From assembly GCA_964034945.1 (NCBI GenBank), contig OZ035963.1, positions 46,263,332 to 46,327,331 on the forward strand: a DNA stretch of 64,000 nt, in the 5' to 3' direction. Shown here in pieces: positions 41,990-53,045 of this stretch (its first letter is position 1; each line of letters begins with the position of its first letter). The position numbers and the translations under genes were made by a program. Origin of the DNA: Chrysopilus asiliformis (Eukaryota > Arthropoda > Insecta > Diptera > Rhagionidae). The notes under the pieces were generated by a model. The model did no database searches, was not told where the DNA came from, and saw only the letters and a program-made list of their open reading frames with translations.

Positions 41990-42858
41990 TACTTGAACGC
42001 ATTCACTGAACTGTATAAGGTCGCGAAATTCAAATTTCGTTTGCCGCGAAATTCAAATTTCACAAATTTTAGACTAACTTTAGGCGTCAAAAACGAACTT
42101 TAGGCGCCAACACCATTCCGAAAGTCTATTTTCCTTTGACAGCTCACGGTTTAAACGAGAGGACTACATTAATTTTCATACGGTTATCTTGCTCTTACTT
42201 GACTCGTTTTGATTCACTGAACTGTATTGAAATGGGACCATTTGAGACAGCAAATCGAGCGATCTAGTATATCTATGGTTCATCCATTGTGATATGGCAG
42301 ACGAAACGACACTGAGCGACGAGTCGAACTGTGTCGCTGAACGTAAAGACACGTCGCTAGTATGCAGCAACGCGTCTCCATACACAATTGCTTTTCTTAA
42401 TGAAAGACGCAATTTCTAGTCTGCGTCGCGTTACACGATTGGTGCCCTGAAAATGGGAAAAATAGGAAATATGGGAAAAATGGGAAAAATGATATTTGCG
42501 TTATCCTTCCGTTTGAGATTTTGAAATTCTAACACCAGATTTGTGATTACTCCTAGTTTCAGTTTTTCTACGTAAAATTGGAAAAGTGATATTTGAGTTA
42601 CTTTTACAAAACCTCTCGTTTCATAATTTTAAATTCCAACACCAGATCCATGATCAGCGCCACAGGAACCAATGGAAAAGGGATATTTACGTTATGCGTA
42701 CAGGATCTTCCGTTTCGAGTTTTTAAAATCTGTTTCTTTGCAAGCACTAATGAGGTAAGACGAATATGTGTTCAAAATTTCATGGTAATCGGTTTAATGA
42801 TTCAGAAGATACTCTGATAAGTGAGTCAATGGTATTTGGCTTTTATCTATATATAGAT

Positions 42859-43795
42859 TGTACTTTTTCAACCTTTTTTTTTGTTAAAAATTGATTGGGT
42901 AACGAGTTTTAAATCAGTCAAGCTCTTTATCAGATTTAATCTTTCACTAGGTCAACATTACTAAATGTCATAGGTTTTTATCAATGTTTGAATTTAAATC
43001 ATAACATACATATTAGTGACATGAATCAATTTAAATCATACGTATGAGAGATATCAAAATGTGACACAAAAATTCCCGAAAGACTTTTTTTCAATAAAAT
43101 ATGCTGAATATGATGAAATCTTGGGTGGCATCTTATTACAAACTTTCTGCATAAAAATTCATTGATATCAAAATCAACATTGAAGGGTGACATTTACATA
43201 TATTACTCTGTATGGAAAATTTGGTAAAATATATGGAAGATTTTTGAACTCTAGAGGTTCACAAATTGTTAGCAATTAATGAAATATTCCATACAATATC
43301 GGCCCGATTCCAGAATCCGTCGTAGCTACGATTTTCGGAGAATTCGTGAAAATGGTATTCCACGATCCGAAGGAATTAAATTAATTTCGAAAACATTACG
43401 AATCGGAATATCTGGTATCATAGAATCCGACGGAATCGATCTTTTGACAGCTAAACCTACGAAAAATTTTCGCTTCGTAGATCGAGTAGCAACTTCATTT
43501 TCTTATTATTTTAGCTCAATTTATGGCCTGAATTGTACAACAAAAAGCAATTTTAACATTTTTATTTGTTTATTTAGTATAAGTGTAACTTTTAACAAAT
43601 TAAGAGGAATTATTTTAGAAAAAGAGCAATGTGAGTATTCCTAAGTATTCGCTATTTGTTGTCGTTTTTGTTTCACTATTAAAGTCCTTCGCTTCGATAA
43701 ATCTTTTTCCAGACACAAAATTGCAAACACTGCAGAATCCATTATTAATAACAATTTTTAGTTTTAAGTCAAGAAAGTGACATTTTTCTGCGTCT
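42859..43795. other. No gene; possible MITE fragment at 43300
   Basis: GGCCCGATTCCAGAATCCG at 43302 resembles the end of the 129-bp GGCCCTATTCC MITE, but the second arm is not found. A 121-codon frame crossing it (43279-43644) is not credible as a gene. Confidence 0.4.
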
Positions 43796-44500
43796 ACATA
43801 TTTTGGTCGTCATAATCGTCCCACTGAACGCACCATTCGTGAAACCATCACCAAATTTCGAACTAATTTTACACTATTATTCATCCATCATCATCCAGAG
43901 TGCATACAGCCCGGAGTAATTAGAATATTGCTGCAGTAACATCATCGGACCGTATTTCTTTAATAATGCGGAAGGAGTGCATGTTACTGTGAATGGAGCT
44001 CGCTACAGAGCAATGATCAACGAATTTTTGTTGCCAAAAATTCAAGATATTGGTGTAGCTGACTTGTGGTTTCAACAGGATGGCGCTACGTGCCATACAG
44101 ATAACGTTACAATCGATTTATTGAGGGAAACGTTCGATGAAAACATCATCTCAATAAATAGTCCTATTAATTGGCCTCCAGGGTCGTGCGATTTGACACC
44201 TCTCGATTATTTCCTGTGGGACTACGTGAAGTCACTGGATTATGCTGACAAACCAGCAACAATCGACGCCCTGGAGGCCAACATTGTTCGTGTTATTCGT
44301 GACATACGGCCAGCAGTGCTCGAAAAAGTGACCCAAAATTGAACGTATAGAATGCGCTTCGTCAAGAACAGCCGCGGTGGCCATATGCCCGAAATCATTT
44401 TCAAATGTTAATGCCATGTATTAATCTTTCGAATAAATAAAAAATTTAATTTTTTGTGTTACTTTTTAAAATTTGAAGTTCTATCGGGCATAAAAAAACA
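43796..44500 (+). mobile_element. mariner-like deletion derivative, second copy
   Basis: Contains HTH-block coding (CGTCCCACTGAACGCACCAT region, 43810-43880), the same deletion junction as the 5787-6701 element (ATTAGAATATTGCTGCAGTA, then CATCATCGGACCGTATTTC), and a longer catalytic/C-terminal block. The left end is lost; the right end is near ACACCCTTATA. Confidence 0.75.
43977..44342 (+). pseudogene. mariner transposase catalytic and C-terminal fragment
   Basis: 121 codons: VTVNGARYRAMINEF, DLWFQQDGATCHTDN with a catalytic Asp, then NWPPGSCDLTPLDYFLWDYV with the third acidic residue, and a C-terminal tail KPATIDALEANIVRVIRDIR. It ends with a stop at 44342. The usual G of FLWG is D here. 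N-terminal half and first Asp region missing. Confidence 0.85.
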
Positions 44501-44713
44501 CCCTTATAATTGCACAGCCCGACCTAAGAGCTGATTTAATTTATTAAAATTATTTTAATGTGAACCTTTAAAAATGTCTTTTTTCGTCAAATTGTTTTTT
44601 GTGACAAGAAAATTCTTCACAAACTTTTGCCCTCTTTTCACAAAAACTTTTCACAAATACCTGTCCTCCTCTTCTCGCAATTTTTTTTAACTGTTTAAAA
44701 GAGTTAACAGTGC

Positions 44714-44885
44714 CTAGGTTTTCTGGGATGCAGCAGAAAATATTTCACACCAATCGACGTGCTCAGCATCTGCAAAACCTACATTGGACCGAGACTTGAG
44801 TACAATTCGTACATTTGGGCTGGAGCCCCAAAAACTGTCCTGAAACATGACTTGAGAAAAATTAAACATGTGCTTATCGAAGGTA
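44714..44885 (+). pseudogene. Non-LTR reverse transcriptase fragment (thumb region)
   Basis: One open frame reads LGFLGCSRKYFTPIDVLSIC, then KTYIGPRLEYNSYIWAGAPK and TVLKHDLRKIKH. Y-I-x-P-x-LEY-x-S-x-I-W-x-G-A-P is typical of the region after the RT palm in CR1/jockey-type LINEs. Only about 55 codons remain; no other domain nearby. Confidence 0.7.
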
Positions 44886-45784
44886 ATGAATCTGATTTTC
44901 TATAAGTTTGACGACAATTTCACTTCTCAGAAGTACACAAATCGAATCTTTTCAAAATTGGCAATCAATGATTGTCTTGAGAATTTACAAAATCTCAGTA
45001 TTCTTAAGTTTTATATACTATATCTGTTATTAAAGAAAACTTTTCTCGTCCTAAATTCAATTTTAATTGAGCTACTACACACGACATTTAAGGGATCATT
45101 ACAGGAAAATGAAATCAGAACTCGACGGTCTTGGCCGATGTCTCCGCAATTTTCTCTGAATCAATTATTTTTTAACGAAGTGATAACCTTGTGTTTCAGG
45201 GAATGTTTGTTATTTTCGGTGTATATTACAAAAATTAATAAGCAGAAAAGTGCGATGTTGGAACATTAAATTGGCACAAAACATTGAAACACAATGAAAA
45301 GAGGAAATATTTGTTTAATGTAATTAAATAACTTGTTATCTGGAAAATCATTTTCAAATTTTTATTAATTTTAAATACAAGTAATGAGTCATGACTTTGC
45401 ATAATAAACTAAGCTGAAAGTTCTTTTTTCAGTCCATATGCATTTGATAGATCCAAAAGTTATCTTGAGCTGACAGGATTTCAAATTTGTCTTTATAATA
45501 AACCGGAAAATATGTGGCGGAAAATGTAAAAGTAATCTTTAGCATATGTAGTTTAATCTAAAATAAATGGCAAAAAAGTGAAAGTAGGTTGAAATTTGTG
45601 ACACCAATAATTGAACTGTGGTGTGGAAAACGAATCAGAAGATAATGAAACTGAATTTTCTGTTTAACCGGAGATTATAGATTTTTTTTTTTCATTTTTC
45701 AACAGAATAGATGAGAATTGGGGTGTTCATTGAATTTGAAGGTTTGCTGAAGAATTATAAGAAAGAAAAATATTTTTGGAAATT
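44886..45784. other. No gene recognised
   Basis: A 133-codon frame (44868-45269) overlaps the LINE fragment's end in another frame and has no motif. Otherwise AT-rich. Confidence 0.4.
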
Positions 45785-46897
45785 AAACATAACAAAACCT
45801 ATAATTGCCAATCTGGCAATCATTGGAGACCCGTATGGTGATATTCGTATCAAAATTCGAACAGTTGTACAAAAATTCCACTTTGAAGTCTAACTTTCCA
45901 AAACGATTTTTTAAAATTTATTCCAATCGGATTTTGATGTATGGGAGTTTTATGTAGAATCATATCCTAAATAACTTTTGTTCTTGGACTTTTTTGATAA
46001 GATGGACCGTTTTTGAGATATTCACAAAAACCGTTTTCGTTCGTATGGGGGGTACCCCCCCTAATGGTCCGTTTTTGCCCATTAACGAACTTAACCTTGC
46101 ATTTTACGAAAAACGAATCTGTGCAAAATTTCAAGTCTCTAGCTCAATCCGTGGGCCCGCAATCCGCGCCACAGACAGACGGACAGACAGACGGACAGAC
46201 AGACGGACGGACATGCAGAAATTAATTATTTTTATACCCGTATGGTGAAACCAAAGGGTATATTAACTTTGCCTTACCGTTTGTAACGCCAAGATCCCGT
46301 CATCACACACAAAAATGAATTACACCAGTGTGTTTAGAATGATAAAAAAAAATGATTTTTGCATGTCCGTCCGTCCGTCTGTCCGTCCGTCCGTCCGTCC
46401 GTCTGTCCGTCTGTCTGTGGCGCGGATTGCGGGCGCACGGATTAAGCTAGAGCCTTGAAATTTTGCACAGATCCGTTTTTCGTAAAATGCAAGGCTAAGT
46501 TCGTTAATGGGTAAAAACGGACCATTAGGGGGGGTACCCCCCATACGAACGAAAACGTTTTTTGCGAATATCTCAAAAACTGTGCATCCTATCAAAAAAG
46601 TGCAAGAACAAAAGTTATTTAGAATATGATTCTACATAAAACTCCCATACATCAAAATCCGATTGGAACAAGTTTTAAAAAAATCTTATTGGAAAATTTG
46701 AATTCAAATGAAATTTTGATACGCCGTTCAATTAAATCACCATACGGGTTTTCAATAATTGCCAGATTGGCAATTATAGCTTTTGTTATGTTTATCATTC
46801 TAAACACACTGGTGTAATTCATTTTTATGTGTGATGACGGGATCTTGGCGTTACAAGGCAAAGTTAATATATCCTTTGGTTTCACCATACGGGTATA
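45785..46897 (-). mobile_element. mini-me/DINE-1-like element (family A), copy 8, host of a nested copy
   Basis: Complete when the nested copy (46233-46793) is removed: the left part stops in AATTATTTTT and the right part resumes ATCATTCTAAACACACTGG, exactly as in uninterrupted copies such as 34990-35010. Subtype ATTCGAACAGTTGTAC. Confidence 0.9.
46233..46793 (+). mobile_element. mini-me/DINE-1-like element (family A), copy 9, nested
   Basis: Opposite orientation to its host and of the second subtype (AACGGCGT inverted near the end). Because the host sequence is known, the ends can be placed: the insertion falls in TTTTT|ATCATT, with no duplication beyond shared Ts. This supports a Helitron/Helentron-type mechanism without target duplication. 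Confidence 0.9.
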
Positions 46898-47400
46898 AAA
46901 ATTAAAAAAGAAATTCTCGTTTTAGAGGCAGGACCTAAAGAAAATTTCCCCAAAATTAAATCTGGCGCAATCACTTTTTCGTCTTTCATCAAAATCCGGT
47001 GCAGTGAAATTATGGATAGGTATTTGTGAAATATAAAATAACATTGGAATAGCTACAATAGCCAGGGGTAATCAACAAATACTCTTTATGAGGGCACGTA
47101 AAATTTTTATGAAAGAAGGGGGAGGGATTTTGATGTTTGGAATGTTATGTAAAATCATATTTTAAACACATTTCGTCTTTAAAAATTTTTCGATACTGTC
47201 CACCGTTTTTGAGAAAATATAAAAAAAAGTATTCAATTTGTATAGTGGTGGGGGTAGAGTGGTCAACTGGATTTTGATGTGTATATATTTCAAGGCTCTA
47301 GCTCAATTCTTTCCAAAGATATGGTATTCACGGATCGACAGACAGATAGACCAATTGGGTGTACATGTACCCCTAGGTGTACATTAACTGGTTCTAGTGG
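46898..47400 (-). mobile_element. Degraded family B repeat, minus strand
   Basis: 47135-47345 contains TTTTGATGTTTGGAATGTTA, ACCGTTTTTGAGAAAATA, CAAGGCTCTAGCTCAATTCT and GACAGACAGATAGACC, the landmarks of families A/B in reverse. Ends are lost. Confidence 0.5.
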
Positions 47401-48130
47401 GTAGGTGAAATCTGAAAAAGAAAATGGCGGGAACCAAATTTTGAAAAAGAGTTGCGACGTATTGTAAACAAAAAAATATTTTGAATTTCTATTAATATTT
47501 TTATTTTAAGCACAGAGAATTTTCTTTCACCATAGATTCTACCGTTTTGACCACCGTTTCAATGTGTTGGTCTGATGACGCTTCGACATTGAATTCTTGG
47601 AACCGAAAGTTGATGCCTCCTTTCAAAAAATTTCCTAATTCTCCATTGCTTCAATTAAAATTTAATTTCTATAATTTAATTCTGAAAGTATTTTAATACC
47701 TACTAAAATACTTGTGTTAGCTAAAGTTCTTAAAAAGTATATTTTTGCAATACAGTTTTCACCAGCATTTTGTAAACAATGATAAAAGAAGATATACGAG
47801 AAAAATTTAGCTCGCACACTGATATAGAATATAATGAATATCGAGTACAAGCAAGACCCTCTACATACAAAGCCATGCACTAAGAGAGTTACTACCACAT
47901 ATACATGGCCAAGTAGGGTCGCTGATGAATTGTCTAACATGGCGCCGGCATGAAGTTTCCGAATTTTTTTGCGGTTCTATATCAATAATGTTCCTATATT
48001 ATCGTTTAAATAAATTTGGAGGAAATGAAAATGAAAACAAAAACCATTTTGGTTATTTTATGATTTTTATTTGAAAGCAAAACAAATTTACATATAATGG
48101 AAAAAAAATTGAGTATGGAATTTAAAAATA
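47401..48130. other. No gene recognised
   Basis: No motif-bearing ORF. CTACATACAAAGCCATGCAC at 47862 is shared in reverse with 49725 (GGCTTTGTATGTAGAGGGTC), part of a dispersed repeat. Confidence 0.4.
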
Positions 48131-48132
48131 TA

Positions 48133-48360
48133 TCGTCAGCTTAAACCGAAATTATGCTAAGTCCAAAATAGCAAAAAAAACCTTGTTAAATCATTTTAAT
48201 TCTCATTTAAGAAAAACTGAGTTTTTTTTAAATTAGGCTCAGTTTTCTTTAAATGAAACTCAGTTATCGTGAAATGGAAATTACAATGATTTAACAAGTT
48301 TTTTCTGCTCTTCTGTAAAATTTGATATTTTGGACTTAGCACAATTTCACTTTAAGCTGA
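48133..48360. mobile_element. TA-duplicating palindromic MITE (TCGTCGGCTAA family), copy 3, degraded
   Basis: TCGTCAGCTTAAACCGAAAT at left, TTTCACTTTAAGCTGA at right, TA on both sides (48131-48132, 48361-48362). It shares the GTTTTCTTTAAATGAAACTC words with copies 1 and 2 but has more mismatches between arms, so it is older. Confidence 0.7.
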
Positions 48361-48362
48361 TA

Positions 48363-48874
48363 TTTAAAACAATCACTTTTTTATTGTATAATGAATGACA
48401 ATAACGGACAAAGTGGATTTGTATTTCGAATTACAGCACGGCACGTATTAAACGAACGAATCACAAAATTTACTACACCTCCATTAAATTAGTTCATGTT
48501 TTTTTTAAATGCTTTCTGGAACCATTTTCAACGAAAAAAGTCATGGTTATTGATTTACTGTTGTTCACTTCCTGGCCCATAAAGGGTTAAATTGAATATT
48601 TAAAAAACCGAAATACCCTTGGCAGAAAAGTGCAGTAAATAAGTCTCAGGAGTCTCCTAGCCCATGTTGCATCCCCTGTCACAGCCCCTGCTCCTAGTCT
48701 TGTAGTGGATTCTTCGATCAGCCAATCAATCTTAAAATTAAACGCATAATACCTGCCTTTTTTAAATAAATTTTTACTTATCTCTGCAATACAATCTGTT
48801 GGTAATAAGCAGCCTTTGCCAATCCGTTTCCCGCAGCCCTATCCAATGGCGTTTATTTTAGCTTGAGGTGTTTT
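48363..48874. other. No gene recognised
   Basis: Nothing recognised. Confidence 0.4.
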
Positions 48875-49450
48875 TATACCCGTATGGTGAAACCAAAGGG
48901 TATATTAACTTTGCCTTACCGTTTGTAACGCCAAGATCCCGTCATCGCACAAAAAAATGAATTACACCAGTGTGTTTAGAATGATAAAAAAAATTGAATT
49001 TTGCATGTCCGTCCGTCTGTCCGTCTGTCCGTCTGTCCGTCTGTCTGTCTGTCCGTCTGTCTGTGGCGCGGATTGCGGGCGCACGGATTGAGCTAGAGAC
49101 TTGAAAGTTTGCACAGATCCGTTTTTCGTAAAATGCGAGGCTAAGTTCGTTAATGGGCAAAAATGGACCATTAGGGGGGGTACCCCCCATACGAACGAAA
49201 ATGATTTTTGCGAATATCTCAAAAACGGTGCATCTTATCAAAAAAGTGCAAGAACAAAAGTTATTTAGAATATGATTCTACATAAAACTCCCATACATCA
49301 AAATCCGATTGTAATAAATTTTAAAAAATCTTATTGGAAAGTTTGACTTCAAAGTGGAATTTTGGTACAACTGTTCGAATTTTGATACGAATATCACCAT
49401 ACGGGTCTCCAATGATTGCCGGATTGGCAATTATAGCTTTTGTTATGTTT
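48875..49450 (+). mobile_element. mini-me/DINE-1-like element (family A), copy 10
   Basis: Complete, GTCY tract at 49007-49063, subtype ATTCGAACAGTTGTAC; hairpin arm has one change (TGCCGGATTGGCA). Confidence 0.9.
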
Positions 49451-49826
49451 ATTGCTGAAGTTGCACTGAAAATCTTTAATAACCTCTTTTAGGTTAGGAA
49501 AGATTTCGGCAGTATTTCTTTTTATATTCACAATTATCAAACAAAACACAAACGATTGTTAGTACTACACACATTTACTTTATATATTTCCACCGATTAA
49601 ACTGAAAACTTGATAAAATTATTTATAACAAAGAAAACAAATCGAACTTTACGTACGGTTTCCCATGTGATTCTGACAGTAGGGTTGCTACTTGACACTA
49701 CTAGTGCACACATAGAAAAACTTTTGCATGGCTTTGTATGTAGAGGGTCTTGGTACAAGCCACTGTTGTTTTGTTTATACCAGTATTCAAAACGCTCCCA
49801 TTTGTAGTCTTTCGTTCTGTTCCTAA

Positions 49827-50441
49827 TACTAAGTTCAGACCGACACAAAATCACGTAATTTTGCGAAATAATTTAGAACTTAAACCAAAGTGTTCACACA
49901 GAGATTAAGGTAATTTTGTTTCACATTTCAACTACAGGATTGCTAAGAATTTTAGTGTAGGATTGCTATGAATTTTAGTAATATGATGAATAATACAATT
50001 CAAAACATCGATGAAATATGTGCAAACAGAATTAGATACTTTAGACGACAATGGAAATTATCTGTAATGAAAATAAACAATTATTTTCCATTTCATATCT
50101 AATCGCATCAAAAACAGGTCCATTTTTTTTTGCCCCGCGTAGGTTGTTTACTAATATATCCTTTTCGCGTGCGGAACACGGCTTCTTTTTCTTATATCTC
50201 CGTCGTTCTAATCCGGCGCAAATGTCAAAACTGATGTACTCAAGAGAGCTGAATGAGTGATGCAGGGTTGAATTCATTGTTTTTGCTTGATTTCGTTCGT
50301 AATTTTGTGGAAATTGCATACTTTCAGTGATTTTTGAAAACAGGTTAATGTACTGGAAAGCTCGTGATTTCGAGGAAGATTTCGTTCAAAATTACGAAAA
50401 TCTTCAAAATTACGTGATTTTGTGTCCGTCTGAACTTAGTA
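49827..50441 (-). mobile_element. Harbinger-like element with TACTAAGTTC ends, copy 2, TSD TAA
   Basis: TACTAAGTTCAGACCGACAC at left and its near complement at right; TAA at 49824-49826 and 50442-50444. Homologous to 11561-12156. Minus-strand ORF inside. Confidence 0.8.
50041..50319 (-). pseudogene. Possible Myb/SANT- or MADF-type fragment in the Harbinger-like element
   Basis: The 92-codon frame contains LERRRYKKKKPCSAREKDIL and VNNLRGAKKNGPVFDAIRYE. A basic patch followed by EKDILVNNL and a GPVFxAIRYEM block looks protein-like and could be a SANT/MADF-type remnant, but it is short and I cannot place it firmly. The N-terminal third overlaps subterminal repeat. The first copy (11561-12156) has the same region with frame breaks. 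Confidence 0.35.
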
Positions 50442-50444
50442 TAA

Positions 50445-51007
50445 GGAGCGATTGAAATCAATAGAAAATAAAAATCACTCTCTAAAGAACGAAATTCGGC
50501 ATTTCAGTGAAACGCTCCCAGGAACGAGACCGAAATTATGGTTTTTACGTTCTTACTCCTAGATTTTTAGATTTGCATTTTGTTTTTACGTTCTTTGAGA
50601 ACAGAACGTTAATGCTGGGAGCGAAATATCGTTCTCTCACTATTAAAATACATACTTATATGTGTGTGTGCATCATACCAAAAAGCCATTGCTCGAGGCT
50701 TTCATTCATTTTTATGCGAGACCCACACACCGCTTTGAACAAGGAGCGAAAACTTAAATAGAAATCATTTCGTTCTTAACTTGGGAGGGAGAACGAAAAA
50801 TGTGCATAGCTCGTTCCGACTCCTAGCAACAGTACAGCGGAGCTGAAAATTTCTCTCTTTAAAGAACGATTGCGCTTGCAAATCATTTTCGTTCTTGAGA
50901 ACGGGAGTCGGAAACCGCATCAAACGTTCTTGTCGTTGGGAGCGAAACTTTTAAGAGCGAAAAGAACGAAATAACAAAATAAAGTTTTGAACACTGGTTT
51001 ATACTTT
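50445..51007. other. No gene; GAACG-rich repetitive words
   Basis: AAAGAACGAAAT, GTTCTTGAGAACG and GGGAGCGAAA words recur in both orientations between 50480 and 50975. It could be the interior of an unrecognised element; no clear TIR or TSD. Confidence 0.4.
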
Positions 51008-51448
51008 ATATGAAAGCTAGCTTGCATACCCGTCGTCGCCGGGTTAAAGTTTTTTGTATAAATTTTAGAATACCATAAAAACCGGAAAGAACTTAAAATC
51101 TTTTGAGAAAAATCTAATGCTCGCAGGACTTTCTGTTTCGAATTAGTCTAACACCAGATTCGTAATTAGCGACCCCGAAAATCTCCTAATGTCAATTATT
51201 CCCGGGAAAAGGATATTTGCGTTATCCCTAGAGGATTTTTCGTTTAGAATTTGGAAATTCTAACACCAAATTCCTAATGAGTAGGCTTCGTTGGCGAAAA
51301 TCAAGGTTTTAAAACACCCAAACCCTCTTTTTACCCCTCGTTTACCCCCCTTAGCGGTGAAATTTCGAAAAACCCCGCCTTAGTGAACGCCTACGTGATG
51401 GATGGGACATACTGTGAAAATTCCAGTCAATCAGTCAGGTTAAATGAT
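51008..51448 (-). mobile_element. Helitron-like family D copy, 5' end cut by mini-me copy 11
   Basis: On the minus strand the 3' end is a clean hairpin ACCCGGCGACGACGGGT followed by ATGCAAGCTAG. Going right on the plus strand it carries the GGGGGTAAACG and AACGCCTACGTGATGG blocks and reaches CAGTCAATCAGTCAGGTTAA near its 5' end, where the mini-me inserted; the last few bases of the 5' end (TTTATATATA) continue after 52049. Confidence 0.7.
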
Positions 51449-52049
51449 TATACCCGTATGGTGAAACCAAAGGGTATATTAACTTTGCCTTACCGTTTGT
51501 AACGCCAAGATCCCGTCATCGCACAAAAAAATGAATTACACCAGTGTGTTTAGAATGATAAAAAAAAGTTGAATTTTGCATGTCCGTCCGTCCGTCTGTC
51601 CGTCTGTCTGTCCGTCTGTCCGTCTGTCCGTCTGTCCGTCTGTCCGTCTGTCTGTCTGTCTGTGGCGCGGATTGCGGGCGCACGGATTGAGCTAGAGACT
51701 TGAAATTTTGCGCAGATCCGTTTTTCGTAAAATGCGAGGCTAAGTTCGTTAATGGGCAAAAATGGACCATTAGGGGGGGTACCCCCCATACGAACGAAAA
51801 CGGTTTTTGTGAATATCTCGAAAACGGTGCATCTTATCAAAAAAGTCCAAGAACAAAGGTTATTTAGGATATGATTTTACATAAAACTCCCATACATAAA
51901 AATCCGATTGGAATAAATTTTAAAAAATCTTATTGGAAAGTTTGACTTCAAAGTGGAATTTTGGTACAACTGTTCGAATTTTGATACGAATATCACCATA
52001 CGGGTTTTCAATAATTGCCAGATTGGCAATTATAGCTTTTGTTATGTTT
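51449..52049 (+). mobile_element. mini-me/DINE-1-like element (family A), copy 11
   Basis: Complete, with long GTCY tract at 51582-51662. Inserted in the 5' end of the Helitron-like copy (AATGAT|TTTATATATA), again in a T run without visible duplication. Confidence 0.9.
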
Positions 52050-52074
52050 TTATATATACAAGTATATACATATA

Positions 52075-52190
52075 TAGTAGTATGTTAGATTTAGTATACC
52101 GTTTGTAACCATTCCATACATTATAATTCAATTGGACCACTCATTAAGAAATAGAATTTTTTTGAACGAAAATTTTGTCTGTTTAACAGT
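52075..52190 (+). mobile_element. Family B repeat, deleted copy
   Basis: ATGTTAGATTTAGTATACCG, TTTGTAACC, then a jump to ATTCCATACATTATAATTCA and TTTTGTCTGTTT. The internal GTCY region is missing. Confidence 0.6.
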
Positions 52191-52247
52191 AAGTATCAAA
52201 TCAAATATTTTTAAATATTTTTCACAGATAGACATAGTTTATCAATA

Positions 52248-52935
52248 AGTAAGTTCGGCTAATGTGGTATAGGCGGGTAATGTGGTACACCATCATTTCT
52301 CGGATATGAGATGTCGCATCGCAAAATCAAACATACAATACTGTTTTTTGTGAAATTCTGCAACCATTGTTGGTGTTGACAAGTCCATGGTTTATCAGGT
52401 TATATCGGAATTTTCTGAAAAACGTTTTTGAGCACAATCAACATTTTATTGTCTCCACATTCAAATGAATCTCGAAAGCCAATTTTAAGTTGTTTTTTTA
52501 ACTGTGAATCAGTGAACGATTATTTAGACAACACATTTAATTTTTGAAAAGAAAATTTTTGGATTCAAGCGAATTAGACAAAGAAATCATTTTTTTGGTT
52601 TGTCATGGTGAGAACGGCTAATGTGGCATACTATTTTTTCCATACAAATATTTAATATTTGAATGGATGAAACAGTATTCCACATTACCCGCCTTAAATA
52701 TTTGTATGGCAGAAACAGTATACCACATTACCCGCCAATTTTTTGAAGCACTTTTTTTTCAGTTAGTGTACTTTTTTGATCATAATTTTGCTTTTATGTT
52801 TATGATTGGTAACATTGCTGTGGAATTTTATAGGCAAGCCTCTGGAGGTGTCGTATGCGAAATTCTAACATGATTGCTTTTAAAACGAGTGATTTATTAT
52901 GAAAACAAAAGAAGGTGTACCACAATACCCGAACT
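52248..52935. mobile_element. TIR element with AGTAAGTTCGG ends and GGCGGGTAATGTGG repeats
   Basis: AGTAAGTTCGGCTAATGTGG at left; right end CCACAATACCCGAACTTACT is the approximate inverted repeat. GGTATAGGCGGGTAATGTGG-type words recur in both orientations (52270, 52680, 52725). The right half recurs at about 59690-59776. The single ORF inside (52667-52873) has no motif. Confidence 0.6.
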
Positions 52936-52989
52936 TACTCTACAATTTAGAAAAAAAAACTTTAAAAAGTGTACTAAAACAAAGAAATA

Positions 52990-53045
52990 ATAATTAACGG
53001 AGTGATTTGGCCTCAAAAATAAAAGCAAGATAAAAGTTAATATGC
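52990..53045 (+). mobile_element. Arm of the foldback element without MITE (empty site)
   Basis: GTGATTTGGCCTCAAAAATA, AAAGCAAGATAAAAGTTAAT, then ATGC. It matches 7803-7845 and 8091-8094 with the MITE absent. Confidence 0.6.

Larger units (their letters stand above)
40872..42449. mobile_element. TIR element with GGGCACCAATCGTGTA ends
   Basis: CTGGGCACCAATCGTGTATC at left and its complement (CAGGGCACCAATCGTGTAAC) at right; GCGACGC follows on both. C-W-GGG ends could be hAT, but no 8-bp duplication is visible. It hosts the pogo/Tigger-like element at 41157. Confidence 0.6.
40268..42858 (-). mobile_element. Helitron-like family D copy, split by later insertions
   Basis: On the minus strand the 5' end is A|TCTATATATAGATAAAAGCC (plus-strand 42840-42858) and the 3' end, about 40268-40300, has a hairpin-like CCCAGCAACGACAGG followed by TGTGCAAGCTCG. 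The flanking parts (40268-40510 and 42450-42858) both contain family D words (GTTATCC, TTTTGGGGTCGCTGA-like). The stretch 40511-42449 is inserted. Confidence 0.55.

Noticed and set aside
43279..43644. 121-codon ORF near a MITE-like end
   Set aside because: It starts in a transposon end (GGCCCGATTCCAG) and has no recognisable domain.
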